Below, piece after piece: positions 7,666 to 16,880 of a stretch of DNA of 64,000 bases. The notes below the pieces were generated by a model. The model was not told the origin of the DNA. It did not search any database and worked only from the letters and a program-made list of their open reading frames with translations. A program made the position numbers and the translations under genes. The stretch spans positions 88,135-152,134 of the forward strand of contig NZ_KQ130460.1 in NCBI RefSeq assembly GCF_001046635.1. The letters run 5' to 3'. The DNA is from Novosphingobium barchaimii LL02. GTDB lineage: Bacteria > Pseudomonadota > Alphaproteobacteria > Sphingomonadales > Sphingomonadaceae. Within the stretch, counting starts at the first letter, position 1, and each line of letters opens with the position of its first letter.

Positions 7666-8963
7666 CAGAAGGCCATCCTTGCACCGAGGGAGAATACGAG
7701 CGCCGAAGCATTCTCGAGCGTGCCGTTGGTGATCACCGGGGTCTGCACCGGGGTGCCGGCATAGGCGGCCGTTATGCGGTCGATGCTGGCATCCTTGAAG
7801 GTGATGTAGGAAGCCGCCGCGTCGATGGTGAACGCCTTGCTCATGGCGTAGCTGGTGCCTGCGGAGAAGTTCCAGCGGTTGCTGTCAGGCACGCGCGCAT
7901 CGCGGTTGCCGTTCTGGGTGGGAGTCTGGCCGCGCTGGAAGCCGGTGCGCACGGTCCACTGCGGCGTCACATCGTAATCCAGGCCCATCGCCCAGGTCCA
8001 GGTGTTGCGATAGTTCTCTGGGATCGCGGTGTTGAGCGGGGCGCCCACGTCGATCGTATCAAATTCGCTCCAGCCCATGCGCACGATCTGGCCGTTGAAG
8101 GTCAGCTTGGGGCTGAGCTGCGCACGCACGCCGGCAATCGCCTGCCAGGGCGTGCTGAACTGGGCCTTGGCATCAATGACGGCATTCTGTCCGGCAAGCG
8201 GTCCCTGCAGGCCCTCAATGGTCACGGTGCCGTCCAGCTTGTGCTTGATCGCGGATTTGTAGGCGAAGCCCAGGGTTACCGGGCCTTCGTGAATCTGCAC
8301 ACCGGCGGACCAGCCCACATCCCAGCCCTTGCCCTTCAGATTCTGGTGCCCGTCCGGCAGCAGCGGTGAGAGGTTGGGCAGGTAGTTGCCAAGAGAGGCA
8401 TCGACATGTTCGATATTGGCAGCGGCGCCCACGCGCAGCCAGTCGGTCACCGCTACGGCGACGCTGGGCTGGATGTCGAACGTGCGCAGCTTGGTCTTGT
8501 CGGCGGAATAACGCGCCCAGCTGTCCGCATCGTAGTTGGTGGTGAACGAATACGGTGCGGTTACCGCGAGGCCAACCGCCACCTTGCCGAAGCCGTAAGC
8601 CACAGCGCCCGAAGGCAGGATGCCGTTGTCGATCGGGTTCTTCGCACGCGGATCGCCGCCTACCGAGGCCGCGGGCTGGCCCGGGCGCACGATCACGGTG
8701 CCGTTGTCGACCACGTCGCCGCGCGGGCGGATAAAGCTGGCACGCACGGAGGCTTCGCCGCCCTGTAGGTCGGCGATCGAGGCGGGGTTCCACCACAGCG
8801 AGTCAACGCCGGTATCGGCGGCCTCGCCCGAGAACGCACGGCCCTGTCCGCGCACGGACTGCTCCTGAAGGTAGAACGCCTGCGCATGGGCAGCCCCGGC
8901 ATAGGCAAAGGCGATCAGACTGGTCGCGCTGGCCAGCAGGATGCGGCCGGACTTGGTATTCAT
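7665..8963 (-). CDS. fadL: FadL/OmpP1 family outer-membrane fatty acid transporter
   Basis: A 432-residue outer-membrane beta-barrel. ATG 8963 is chosen because GGGAGAG sits just upstream and a classic signal peptide follows (TSLIAFAYAGAAHAQA, cleavage after AHA). The mature N-terminus AFYLQEQSVRGQGRAFSGEAADTGVDSLWWNPAS is the FadL hatch region with its family NPA signature, and the C-terminus ends in Phe (LGARMAF) as barrel proteins do. It should bring long-chain fatty acids or other hydrophobic compounds across the outer membrane to FadD, encoded immediately downstream. In-frame codons upstream of 8963 are not needed. Confidence 0.9.
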   Translation of the reverse strand: MNTKSGRILLASATSLIAFAYAGAAHAQAFYLQEQSVRGQGRAFSGEAADTGVDSLWWNPASIADLQGGEASVRASFIRPRGDVVDNGTVIVRPGQPAASVGGDPRAKNPIDNGILPSGAVAYGFGKVAVGLAVTAPYSFTTNYDADSWARYSADKTKLRTFDIQPSVAVAVTDWLRVGAAANIEHVDASLGNYLPNLSPLLPDGHQNLKGKGWDVGWSAGVQIHEGPVTLGFAYKSAIKHKLDGTVTIEGLQGPLAGQNAVIDAKAQFSTPWQAIAGVRAQLSPKLTFNGQIVRMGWSEFDTIDVGAPLNTAIPENYRNTWTWAMGLDYDVTPQWTVRTGFQRGQTPTQNGNRDARVPDSNRWNFSAGTSYAMSKAFTIDAAASYITFKDASIDRITAAYAGTPVQTPVITNGTLENASALVFSLGARMAF

Positions 8964-9031
8964 GAGGTACTCTCCCAGTGGTGCCGGCCTTGCTCTGGCA
9001 ATGACCGCGCTATCGGTAACGAAGCGGACCT

Positions 9032-9481
9032 TTACTTGATCCGGTTCCATGTCTGCGTCTTGCAAAGCGGCCAGACGATGCAGCCCTTCAGTTTGAGACT
9101 GTCGGGGCCGGCGGGGGTAATCGTCGCTTTGTAGGTGCCGCCGTCCTCGGGGTTGTAGATCGAGCCGCCGGTCCACGCGCCGCCGTCCAGCTTGAAGCCG
9201 CCGACGATCTGCAAGCCCTTGAGCTTGCGGTCCCGCTTGGCGGTGTCCTTGTTGTTGACGTCCTTCAGCTCGGAGTTGGTCTTGATGTGATCCGACGAAA
9301 TCAGCTTACCGCAGATCGAGCCGCCGCAGCGGGCGATCTCGACGACGCCGTTCTTCGAAGGGGTGCGCCAGGTTCCCAGCACCGAACTCGCATCTGCGGC
9401 CAGGGCGGGAACCGAAACGCAGGTTATGGCAATAGGGGCGGCGGCAACCAATGCCAGTGCCAAGGGTTTCATCACGTGCAT
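9032..9481 (-). CDS. Secreted DUF2147 protein
   Basis: A 149-residue protein with an N-terminal signal peptide (KPLALALVAAAPIAITCVSVPALAAD, cleavage after ALA). The mature part begins VLGTWRTPSKNGVVEIARCGGSICGKLI, and GGSIYNPEDGGTYKATI with LKLKGCIVWPLCKTQTW near the end are the DUF2147 consensus, a small periplasmic beta-rich domain with conserved cysteines. Its function is unknown. It is transcribed toward fadL with 68 bases between them, so it could be a first gene of that operon or stand alone. The 224-bp region upstream is shared with the divergent thiolase operon and should hold both promoters. Confidence 0.8.
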   Translation of the reverse strand: MHVMKPLALALVAAAPIAITCVSVPALAADASSVLGTWRTPSKNGVVEIARCGGSICGKLISSDHIKTNSELKDVNNKDTAKRDRKLKGLQIVGGFKLDGGAWTGGSIYNPEDGGTYKATITPAGPDSLKLKGCIVWPLCKTQTWNRIK

Positions 9482-9705
9482 TTGAGCGACCTCTCCATCT
9501 CTCTACCCGTGTTCGCTTATGTGCCTGGATCCGCCCCTTTTCATGAAGGTGGCTGTTCGATCCCGACCGGAACAAGAATCGGTCTAACCCAAAATTTGCT
9601 TGACGTATAGGGAAAGAATTGCACCTTTAGGGAAGACGTTCACGAGGAACGAGGATCGTAACGGATTCGGTATCAACCGAGCCGGTCCGCCCATGGAGAG
9701 AATGC

Positions 9706-10842
9706 ATGCAAAGCGTCGTGATCGCGGGATACGCCCGCTCGCCGTTTCACCTTGCCGGCAAGGGCGCACTTGCCCGCGTCCGTCCTGATGACCTCGCCGC
9801 ACAGGTGATTCGCGGGCTGATCGGCAAGACCGGCGTTGAGCCTGCCGATATCGAGGACATCATCGTCGGCTGCGCTTTTCCGGAAGGCGAGCAGGGCCTC
9901 AACGTGGCGCGCCTGATCGGCCTGCTGGCGGACCTGCCGATCTCGGTGGGCGGAATGACGGTGAACCGGTTCTGCGGCTCGTCGATGAGCGCGATCCATA
10001 TCGCTATGGGCCAGATCGCCATTGGCGCGGGCGAAGTGTTCGTCTGCGCCGGTGTCGAATCGATGAGCCGGGTGCCGATGATGGGCTTCAACCCGCTGCC
10101 CAATCCCGCGCTGGCAAAGAAAAGCGCTGCGTACATGGGCATGGGCGAGACGGCTGAGAATGTCGCCGCCAAGTACCAGATTTCGCGCGGCGATCAGGAA
10201 GCGCTCGCGGTGGAGAGCCAGAACAAGGCCACCGCCGCCCGTACCGAGGGCCGTCTGAGCGACGAGATCGTGCCGATCGAAACCAAGGCCGGAACGGTAA
10301 GCGAGGACGGCACCATCCGCCCCGAAACCACCGCAGAAGGCCTTGCCGGGCTGAAGCCTGCGTTCGATGCGCAGGGCTCGGTCACGGCGGGCACGTCCTC
10401 GCCGCTTACCGACGGCGCCAGCGCCGTCCTAGTCACGACCGAGGATTATGCCCGGGCCCATGGGCTGCCGATCCTTGCCCGTATCAAGTCGGTCGCGATC
10501 TCCGGCTGCGCGCCCGAGACGATGGGGCTTGGCCCGATCCTTTCCAGCCAGAAGGCGCTGGAGCGGGCCGGGATTTCCGCCGCCGATCTCGATGTGGTGG
10601 AACTGAACGAGGCTTTCGCCAGCCAGGCATTAGCCTGCATCAAGGACCTTGGGCTGGACCGCGCCAAGGTGAACATCGACGGGGGCGCCATCGCCATCGG
10701 TCACCCGCTGGGCGCGACCGGCGCGCGGATCGTCGGCAAGGCGGCCTCGCTGCTCAAGCGTGAGGGCGGCAAGTACGCGCTCGCCAGCCAGTGCATCGGC
10801 GGCGGGCAGGGCATCGCCACCGTTCTGGAGGCCGTGGAATGA
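9706..10842 (+). CDS. fadA: Acetyl-CoA C-acyltransferase (thiolase) of beta-oxidation
   Basis: A 378-residue thiolase that cleaves 3-ketoacyl-CoA with CoA. The nucleophilic Cys90 lies in VNRFCGSSMSA, His333 in GGAIAIGHPLGATGAR, and the second catalytic Cys363 in SQCIGGGQGIA; NEAFASQA is also present. Its stop overlaps the start of the FadN-like multifunctional enzyme by ATGA, and an acyl-CoA dehydrogenase follows, giving a fadA-fadN-fadE type operon. This indicates a degradative thiolase rather than the biosynthetic PhaA. First gene of the operon, with ATG 9706 following a short purine-rich stretch. Confidence 0.9.
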   Translation: MQSVVIAGYARSPFHLAGKGALARVRPDDLAAQVIRGLIGKTGVEPADIEDIIVGCAFPEGEQGLNVARLIGLLADLPISVGGMTVNRFCGSSMSAIHIAMGQIAIGAGEVFVCAGVESMSRVPMMGFNPLPNPALAKKSAAYMGMGETAENVAAKYQISRGDQEALAVESQNKATAARTEGRLSDEIVPIETKAGTVSEDGTIRPETTAEGLAGLKPAFDAQGSVTAGTSSPLTDGASAVLVTTEDYARAHGLPILARIKSVAISGCAPETMGLGPILSSQKALERAGISAADLDVVELNEAFASQALACIKDLGLDRAKVNIDGGAIAIGHPLGATGARIVGKAASLLKREGGKYALASQCIGGGQGIATVLEAVE

Positions 10843-13163
10843 GCGACACGATCAGGAAAGTCTGCGTCATCGGGGCCGGCACCATGGGCGCCGGGATCGC
10901 CGCGCAGGTAGCCAATGCGGGCGTGCCGGTGCTGCTGCTGGATATCGTCCCCAAGGATGCCGGGAACCGTAATGCCATTGCCGAGGGTGCGGTGGCCAAG
11001 ATGCTCAAGACCGAACCCGCCCCGTTCATGAGCAAGTCGGCAGCGAAGCTGGTCGAAACCGGCAATATCGAGGACCACCTTGAAAAGATTGCCGAATGCG
11101 ATTGGGTGATCGAAGCCGTCATCGAACGGCTCGACATCAAGCAGGGTCTTTACGCGCGGATCGAGGCCGTGAAGCGGGACGGGACGGCGGTGTCGTCCAA
11201 CACCTCGACGATCCCGCTTGCCCAGTTGGTAGAGGGCCGTTCGGCGGCGTTTCAGCGCGATTTCCTCATCACCCATTTCTTCAATCCGCCGCGTTACATG
11301 CGCCTGCTGGAGATCGTCACCGGGCCTGCGACCGACACCGCCATCGCCGCGAAAGTCGAGCGTTTCTCGGATGCGGCGCTGGGCAAGACAGTGGTTCGCG
11401 CCAATGATACGCCGGGCTTCATCGCCAACCGTATCGGCACTTACTGGATTCAGCTGGGCCTCAACGCAGCGTTCGACATGGGGCTTACCGTAGAGTTGGC
11501 TGATGCCATCGCCGGCAAGCCGATGGGCGTGCCCAAGACCGGGATCTTCGGCCTCGTCGACCTCGTCGGCATTGATCTGATGCCGCATCTGCAGGCCAGC
11601 CTGACCTCGACTTTGCCCAAGGACGACCCGTACCACGCCATCGCCCGAACCATGCCGCTGATCGAAAAGATGATCGGCGAGGGCTACACCGGCCGCAAGG
11701 GTAAGGGCGGTTTCTACCGTCTCAACAAGGAGATGGGCCGCCGCAAGGAGACCATCGACCTGGCGAGCGGCGAGTACCGTGAAACGATCCGCGCCTTCGG
11801 TCCCTCAGGCGCGGCGGGCAAGGGCGACCTTCGCGCGCTGGTCGAAACCAAGGGCAAGATCGGCGACTATGCCTGGGCTGTGCTGGGCGGGACGCTGGCC
11901 TATGCGGCTGCCCTCGTGCCTTCGGCCGCGGGCGACGTGGTGGCCATCGATGATGCGATGAAGCTGGGCTACAACTGGAAGGCCGGCCCCTTTGAGATGA
12001 TCGACAAGCTGGGCGCCGCCTGGCTGGCTCAGCGACTTGAATCCGAAGGAAAACCCGTTCCCGAAATCCTGAAGATCGCAGGGGACCGGACATTCTACAG
12101 GGTGGAAGACGGCAAGCGGCAGTACCTCGACCTTGACGGCACCTACCGCGACATCAAGCGCCCCGAAGGCGTCCTGAAGCTGTCCGACATCAAGCTGGCG
12201 TCCAAGCCGCTGCTCAGGAACGGTTCCGCCGCACTTTGGGACGTGGGTGACGGTGTTGTCGCTCTCGAATTCACCGGCAAGATGAACGCGCTCGACGGCG
12301 ATGTCATGAAGCTGATTGTCGAGGCGATCCCGCTGGTGAAAGCAAAGTACAAGGCGCTTGTCGTATATAACGATGCCGACAGTTTCTCGGCCGGAGCCAA
12401 TCTAGGCCTCGCCCTTTTCGCGGTGAACATCGCCGCATGGGGCGAGATCGAGAAGCTGATCGCGGGCGGCCAGATGGCCTACAAGGGCCTCAAATACGCG
12501 CCGTTTCCGGTGGTCGGCGCGCCGGCGGGCCTCGCCGTGGGCGGCGGGTGTGAAATCCTGCTCCACTGCGATGCGGTGCAGGCCCATGCGGAGCTGTACA
12601 TGGGCCTCGTCGAATGCGGCGTCGGCCTGATCCCCGGCTGGGGCGGCAATGGCGAGATGCTGGACCGCTGGCAGAAGAACAAGGGTATGCCCAAGGGCCC
12701 TATGCCGGCCGTCGCCAAGGTGTTCGAGACGGTCTCCACCGCCTCGGTCTCGCGCTCGGCGGCGCAGGCGAAGGAACTGCTGTTCCTGCGTGCCGACGAC
12801 GGGGTTACGATGAACCGTGACCGCCTGCTCTACGACGCCAAGCAGAAGGCGCTTTCGCTGGTCGAAGGGTATGCCGCGCCCGAGGCTCCGACTTTCCGCC
12901 TGCCGGGGGAAAGCGGCCGGACCGCGCTGGGCATGGCGGCCGAAGGCTTCCACAAGCAGGGCAAGGCGACCGACTATGACATGGTTGTCTCGGCTGCGCT
13001 GGCCGGGGTGCTTTCGGGCGGCGAGGCGGACCTTGTCGACACCGTCAGCGAAGCCGAACTGCTCAAGCTGGAGCGCGAGACCTTCATGCGGCTGGTGCGT
13101 GAACCGCGCTCGATCGTCCGGGTCGAGCATATGCTCGAAACCGGCAAGCCGCTGCGTAATTGA
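10839..13163 (+). CDS. 3-hydroxyacyl-CoA dehydrogenase / enoyl-CoA hydratase, FadN-type fusion
   Basis: A 774-residue bifunctional beta-oxidation enzyme. The domain order is NAD-binding dehydrogenase first (GAGTMGAGIA at 12-21), then HFFNPPRYMRLLEIV and the C-terminal dehydrogenase domain (DTPGFIANRIG), with the crotonase domain last (PVVGAPAGLAVGGGCEILLHCDAV from about residue 557, then VECGVGLIPGWGG). This is the reverse of E. coli FadB and matches Bacillus FadN and alphaproteobacterial relatives. The start is ATG 10839, overlapping the thiolase stop; an upstream in-frame extension lies inside the thiolase gene and was discarded. Confidence 0.9.
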   Translation: MSDTIRKVCVIGAGTMGAGIAAQVANAGVPVLLLDIVPKDAGNRNAIAEGAVAKMLKTEPAPFMSKSAAKLVETGNIEDHLEKIAECDWVIEAVIERLDIKQGLYARIEAVKRDGTAVSSNTSTIPLAQLVEGRSAAFQRDFLITHFFNPPRYMRLLEIVTGPATDTAIAAKVERFSDAALGKTVVRANDTPGFIANRIGTYWIQLGLNAAFDMGLTVELADAIAGKPMGVPKTGIFGLVDLVGIDLMPHLQASLTSTLPKDDPYHAIARTMPLIEKMIGEGYTGRKGKGGFYRLNKEMGRRKETIDLASGEYRETIRAFGPSGAAGKGDLRALVETKGKIGDYAWAVLGGTLAYAAALVPSAAGDVVAIDDAMKLGYNWKAGPFEMIDKLGAAWLAQRLESEGKPVPEILKIAGDRTFYRVEDGKRQYLDLDGTYRDIKRPEGVLKLSDIKLASKPLLRNGSAALWDVGDGVVALEFTGKMNALDGDVMKLIVEAIPLVKAKYKALVVYNDADSFSAGANLGLALFAVNIAAWGEIEKLIAGGQMAYKGLKYAPFPVVGAPAGLAVGGGCEILLHCDAVQAHAELYMGLVECGVGLIPGWGGNGEMLDRWQKNKGMPKGPMPAVAKVFETVSTASVSRSAAQAKELLFLRADDGVTMNRDRLLYDAKQKALSLVEGYAAPEAPTFRLPGESGRTALGMAAEGFHKQGKATDYDMVVSAALAGVLSGGEADLVDTVSEAELLKLERETFMRLVREPRSIVRVEHMLETGKPLRN

Positions 13164-13193
13164 TGTTTGGCGGCGCGTGATCCGGCCACCTTA

Positions 13194-13225
13194 TCCGTCA
13201 TTCCCGCTGCCTCGGGGGTGACGGA
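13194..13225. repeat. Short palindromic (REP-like) element with TCATTCCCG core
   Basis: TCCGTCATTCCCG (13194-13206) pairs with CGGGGGTGACGGA (13213-13225), 11 of 13 positions complementary. It shares its GTCATTCCCGC core with the palindrome at 26322-26372. It lies in the 111-bp gap between the FadN-like gene and the acyl-CoA dehydrogenase gene and may attenuate the transcript or stabilise its 3' end. Confidence 0.5.
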
Positions 13226-13274
13226 GATCAAGCTGGTTTGAGATTGCCGCACCGACCCCGAGGAGAGTGACAAA

Positions 13275-15065
13275 ATGCAGGTCTACGAAGCGCCCTTGCG
13301 CGACATGCGGTTCGTGATCCACGAACTCCACCAGAACGACGGCTTCGGTAACATCGAGGCCTTGTCCGAGTTCACCCCCGACCTTGTCGACGCGGTGCTG
13401 GAAGAAGCGGCCAAGGTGGCGACCGAGGTCCTGCTGCCCCTCAACCGCTCCGGCGACATCGAGGGTTGTACCCTTGAAAACGGCGTCGTGCGCACCCCCA
13501 AGGGCTTCAAGGAAGCCTACGAGATGTTCCGCGAAGGCGGCTGGTGCGCGCTCGCATCGGACCCCGAATGGGGCGGACAGGGCCTGCCCGAAACGGTCAA
13601 CAAGATGACCGAGGAGATGATCTGTTCGGCCAACCTTTCGTTCAGCCTCTATCCGGGGCTGACTCACGGCGCGACCACCGCGATCGAGGGCTATGCCAGC
13701 GACGAACTGAAAGCGTTCTATCTGCCCAAGATGGTCTCGGGCGACTGGTCCGGCACGATGTGCCTGACCGAGCCGCATTGCGGCACCGATCTTGGCATGC
13801 TGCGCACCAAGGCCGTCCCGCAGGATGACGACAGCTACAAGCTCAGCGGGTCCAAGATATTCATCTCGGCGGGTGAGCATGACCTGACCGAAAACATCGT
13901 CCACCTCGTCCTCGCGCGGCTTCCCGATGCACCTGAGGGCGTGAAGGGCATCAGCCTGTTCATCGTGCCCAAGTACCTGCCGAAAGACGATGGCACCCCC
14001 GGTCCGTCCAACGGCGTGTCGGTGGCGGCGATCGAGCACAAGATGGGCCTCAAGGCCTCGGCCACCTGCCAGCTCAACTTCGACGATTCCACCGGGTGGC
14101 TGGTCGGCAAGCCCCATAAGGGCATGGAGGCCATGTTCACGATGATGAACACCGAGCGCGTCTCGGTGGGTGTGCAGGGGCTGGGCGTGGGCGAGGCGGC
14201 CTATCAGTCGGCCGTGTGGTATGCGAAGGACCGTCTTCAGGGCCGGTCGCTTTCAGGCGTGAAGAATCCCAAGGGACCGGCCGATCCGATCATCGTCCAC
14301 CCGGACGTGCGCCGGATGCTGATGACGATGCGGGCTTATAACGAAGGCTGCCGCGCGCTGGGTGGCTGGGTCAGCCGCGCGCTCGATGCCGAGCGGTACT
14401 CCACTGACCCCGAAGTGAAACAGCGCGCCGCCGACTTCATCGCGTTGATGACGCCGGTGGTGAAGGCGCTGTTCACCGACCTGGGCTATGAGAACGCCAA
14501 TCTGGCGGTTCAGGTCTACGGCGGCCATGGCTACATCGCCGAGACCGGCGTGGAGCAGTACGTGCGCGATGGCCGCATCGCCATGATCTATGAAGGCACC
14601 AACGGCATCCAGGCGCTCGACCTTGTCGGCCGCAAGCTGCCCGCGCACATGGGCCGCAACTTGCGCAGCTTCTTCCACCCGGTCTCGCAGTTCATAGAGG
14701 CGAACAAGGGCGACGAGCAGTTCAAGCCGATGATCGAGGCGCTGGAAAAGGCCTTCGGGGCGCTCCAGCTCTCCACCGCGACGATTGCACAGAAGGGTAT
14801 GAAAGACCCCGAGGAAGCCGGCGCGGCGGCGACCGATTACCTGCGCCTGACGGGGCTGGTGGCGATGGCGTTCTGCTTTGCGCAAAGCGCGCTGATCGCG
14901 CGCGACCGACTGGCGGGCGGAACCGACGAGGCCGGGTTCTACAAGGCCAAGCTGACGACCGCACAGTTCTACTTCGATCGCATCCTGCCGCAGGCGACGA
15001 CTGCGTTCCTGGCGATCAAATCGGGCAAGGCGTCGATGATGGCGCTGGACGCGGAAGCGTTTTGA
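13275..15065 (+). CDS. Acyl-CoA dehydrogenase, DmdC/FadE long form
   Basis: A 596-residue paralogue of the enzyme at 2264-4024 and the third gene of the thiolase/FadN operon. Visible features: SANLSFSLYPGLTHGA, CLTEPHCGTDLGMLRT (flavin contacts), GSKIFISAGEHDLTENIV, VQVYGGHGYIAETGVEQ, and IAMIYEGTNGIQALDL containing catalytic Glu440, then the ~130-residue C-terminal extension of the long group. It should catalyse the first beta-oxidation step, passing electrons to ETF. A GAGGAGAGTGAC stretch just before ATG 13275 is a good ribosome-binding site. A strong terminator follows the stop. Confidence 0.9.
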   Translation: MQVYEAPLRDMRFVIHELHQNDGFGNIEALSEFTPDLVDAVLEEAAKVATEVLLPLNRSGDIEGCTLENGVVRTPKGFKEAYEMFREGGWCALASDPEWGGQGLPETVNKMTEEMICSANLSFSLYPGLTHGATTAIEGYASDELKAFYLPKMVSGDWSGTMCLTEPHCGTDLGMLRTKAVPQDDDSYKLSGSKIFISAGEHDLTENIVHLVLARLPDAPEGVKGISLFIVPKYLPKDDGTPGPSNGVSVAAIEHKMGLKASATCQLNFDDSTGWLVGKPHKGMEAMFTMMNTERVSVGVQGLGVGEAAYQSAVWYAKDRLQGRSLSGVKNPKGPADPIIVHPDVRRMLMTMRAYNEGCRALGGWVSRALDAERYSTDPEVKQRAADFIALMTPVVKALFTDLGYENANLAVQVYGGHGYIAETGVEQYVRDGRIAMIYEGTNGIQALDLVGRKLPAHMGRNLRSFFHPVSQFIEANKGDEQFKPMIEALEKAFGALQLSTATIAQKGMKDPEEAGAAATDYLRLTGLVAMAFCFAQSALIARDRLAGGTDEAGFYKAKLTTAQFYFDRILPQATTAFLAIKSGKASMMALDAEAF

Positions 15066-15070
15066 TCGGG

Positions 15071-15150
15071 CGGGGTGGATAACCACCCCGCTGCGACCGG
15101 GCAGCCAACTGCCAAGGCCCACCCCTCCCCCAACGGGAGGGGTGGGCCTT
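15071..15150. terminator. Two stem-loops forming a bidirectional terminator between convergent genes
   Basis: The first hairpin is CGGGGTGG-ATAA-CCACCCCG (15071-15090). The second is a perfect 16-bp stem, AAGGCCCACCCCTCCC (15114-15129) with GGGAGGGGTGGGCCTT (15135-15150), and a CCAAC loop. It sits between the convergent acyl-CoA dehydrogenase and Leu dehydrogenase genes and can work on both strands. The U tract is short on each side. Confidence 0.75.
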
Positions 15151-15155
15151 CAGCA

Positions 15156-16208
15156 TTAGGCCAGTTCCTTCTCCGAGCACTTCATCAGCCCTTCGGCCAT
15201 GCGGTCAGCAACCACAGGGGGAGGCAAGGCATCGCTGGCCGCCGCTTCGAGGATTTCGCGGGTGCGCGGGCCGATCTCCAGCACGCGGGCGCGCACCTGG
15301 TCGGCGCTTTCGCTCAGATATTCGGCGGCGACGTTTATGATGCCGCCCGCGTTGACCACGTAATCCGGCGCGTAGGAGATACCGCGCGCCATCAGCGCCT
15401 GCGCCACCTGCGGTGAGGCAAGCTGATTGTTGGCCGCGCCGCACACCACCCCTGTGCGCAGGGCAGCCACGGTCGCGTCGTCCAGGGCGCCGCCCAGCGC
15501 ACAAGGCGCGAAGACCTGCGCCTCGACGTCGGCAACTGCGTCGATCGGGACGATGTGCGCGCCGGTTTCCTCGGCAAGGCGGGCGCAGCGCAAGGGATCG
15601 ATATCGGCGATGACAAGCCGGGCGCCTTCCGCCGCGAGCAGGCGGGCGAGGCCGGCGCCGACATTACCCACGCCCAGCACTGACACGGTCACGCCCGAGA
15701 GCGAACTGCCGAAGCGGAAGGCCACGGCCTCTTTCATTGCTTCGAACACGCCCAGCGCCGTCCAAGGCGAAGGGTCGCCGCCTGCAAGGCCCGGCAGTGC
15801 GGTGCGCCCGGCGACGTGGGTGGTCTGTCGTGCGACGCATTCCATGTCGGAGACGCCGGTGCCGACGTCCTCGGCAGTGACATAGCGGCCGTTCAGCTTT
15901 TCGACCGCGCGGCCGAAGGCTTCGAACAGGGCGCGGCGGTCGAACTCGCCTGCGGGGCGGCGCAGTACCGCCTTGCCGCCGCCGAAGGGAAGGCGGGCCA
16001 TGGCGTTCTTGTAGCTCATACCCTCGGCAAGGCGGAAGGCATCCGCCATGGCTTCTTCCGAATCGGGGTAGGACCAGAGGCGGCAGCCGCCCGCAGCGGG
16101 GCCGCGCGCCGTCGAGTGGATCGCGATCACACCGTCGAGGCCAGCCTTCTCGTCGAACAGGCGAACATATTCCATCGGTGGCATCATGCGGTGGGTCTGG
16201 GCAACCAT
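15156..16208 (-). CDS. Leu/Val/Phe dehydrogenase (Glu/Leu/Phe/Val dehydrogenase family)
   Basis: A 350-residue NAD-dependent amino acid dehydrogenase catalysing reversible oxidative deamination. The N-terminal substrate domain has ARGPAAGGCRLW and GMSYKNAMARLPFGGGKAVL with Lys67 and Lys79, equivalent to the paired lysines of leucine dehydrogenase; TAEDVGTGVSDM follows. The Rossmann domain has VSVLGVGNVGAGLA at about 170-183, and VVCGAANNQLA and YVVNAGGIINVAAEY close the active site. It is divergent from an Lrp-family regulator, the common arrangement for amino-acid-responsive genes. The preferred substrate among leucine, valine and phenylalanine is not resolvable. Confidence 0.88.
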   Translation of the reverse strand: MVAQTHRMMPPMEYVRLFDEKAGLDGVIAIHSTARGPAAGGCRLWSYPDSEEAMADAFRLAEGMSYKNAMARLPFGGGKAVLRRPAGEFDRRALFEAFGRAVEKLNGRYVTAEDVGTGVSDMECVARQTTHVAGRTALPGLAGGDPSPWTALGVFEAMKEAVAFRFGSSLSGVTVSVLGVGNVGAGLARLLAAEGARLVIADIDPLRCARLAEETGAHIVPIDAVADVEAQVFAPCALGGALDDATVAALRTGVVCGAANNQLASPQVAQALMARGISYAPDYVVNAGGIINVAAEYLSESADQVRARVLEIGPRTREILEAAASDALPPPVVADRMAEGLMKCSEKELA

Positions 16209-16284
16209 GCGTAGGTTCCTGAATGAGCTTGGATAAGACCCCTGTTATGCCAAGTTTACGTTGCGAATTCTGACCTCATTTCGG

Positions 16285-16295
16285 GTCCCTGGGAC
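16285..16295. promoter_or_regulatory. Candidate Lrp-type operator in divergent region
   Basis: GTCCC-T-GGGAC is a perfect 11-bp palindrome in the 133-bp region between the divergent dehydrogenase and lrp genes, 46 bases before the lrp start. Location is suggestive, but a single short palindrome in GC-rich DNA is weak evidence. Confidence 0.25.
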
Positions 16296-16341
16296 AAAAT
16301 CTAACAAGACCTGTTCGGCATTGGCATGCTATGGGGTTAAA

Positions 16342-16803
16342 ATGACCGTTCTTGATGCCTACGAGAGAAAAATTCTCCGAGAGTTACAGCGCGACGCGAG
16401 TCAGACCACGGCGCAGATCGCGGAGCGCGTGGGCCTGTCCTCCTCGCCCTGCTGGCGACGGATCGACCGGCTGGAGCGCGAGGGTTTCATCCAGCGCCGC
16501 GTCGCCATTGTCGATCGGCACAAGGTTGGCCTGAATGCCCACGTCTTTGTGCAAGTGAAGCTCAACGCTCATGGCCGCGCCAACCTCGACGAGTTCGCCG
16601 CCAAAATTCGCGAATTTCCGGAGGTGCTGGACTGTTATGTGCTGCTCGGTTCGGTGGATTTCATGATCCGCGTGGTGGCCGAAGATATCAGCGCGTACGA
16701 GCGCTTCTTCTTCGAGAAGCTGTCGCAGCTTCCCGGGGTGCAGGAAATCACCTCGACGGTGGCATTGTCCGAGATCAAGGCGACCACAGCATTGCCGATT
16801 TGA
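16342..16803 (+). CDS. Lrp/AsnC family transcriptional regulator
   Basis: A 153-residue feast/famine regulator: the N-terminal helix-turn-helix (ILRELQRDASQTTAQIAERVGLSSSPCWRRIDRLEREGFI) joins a RAM ligand-binding domain (VFVQVKLNAHG, VLDCYVLLGSVDFMIRVVAEDISAYERFF, GVQEITSTVALSEIK). ATG 16342 was chosen over in-frame codons further upstream because MTVLDAYERKIL is the canonical start of the family and GGGGTTAAA precedes it. It probably senses a branched-chain or aromatic amino acid and controls the divergent dehydrogenase and itself. Confidence 0.9.
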   Translation: MTVLDAYERKILRELQRDASQTTAQIAERVGLSSSPCWRRIDRLEREGFIQRRVAIVDRHKVGLNAHVFVQVKLNAHGRANLDEFAAKIREFPEVLDCYVLLGSVDFMIRVVAEDISAYERFFFEKLSQLPGVQEITSTVALSEIKATTALPI

Positions 16804-16880
16804 GAAGGCCCCCCTGACGCAACAGTTGTGATTGGCCGATGGCTCCCCCATAACGCCCGGTAACAGCTAGCCGGGGGAAC

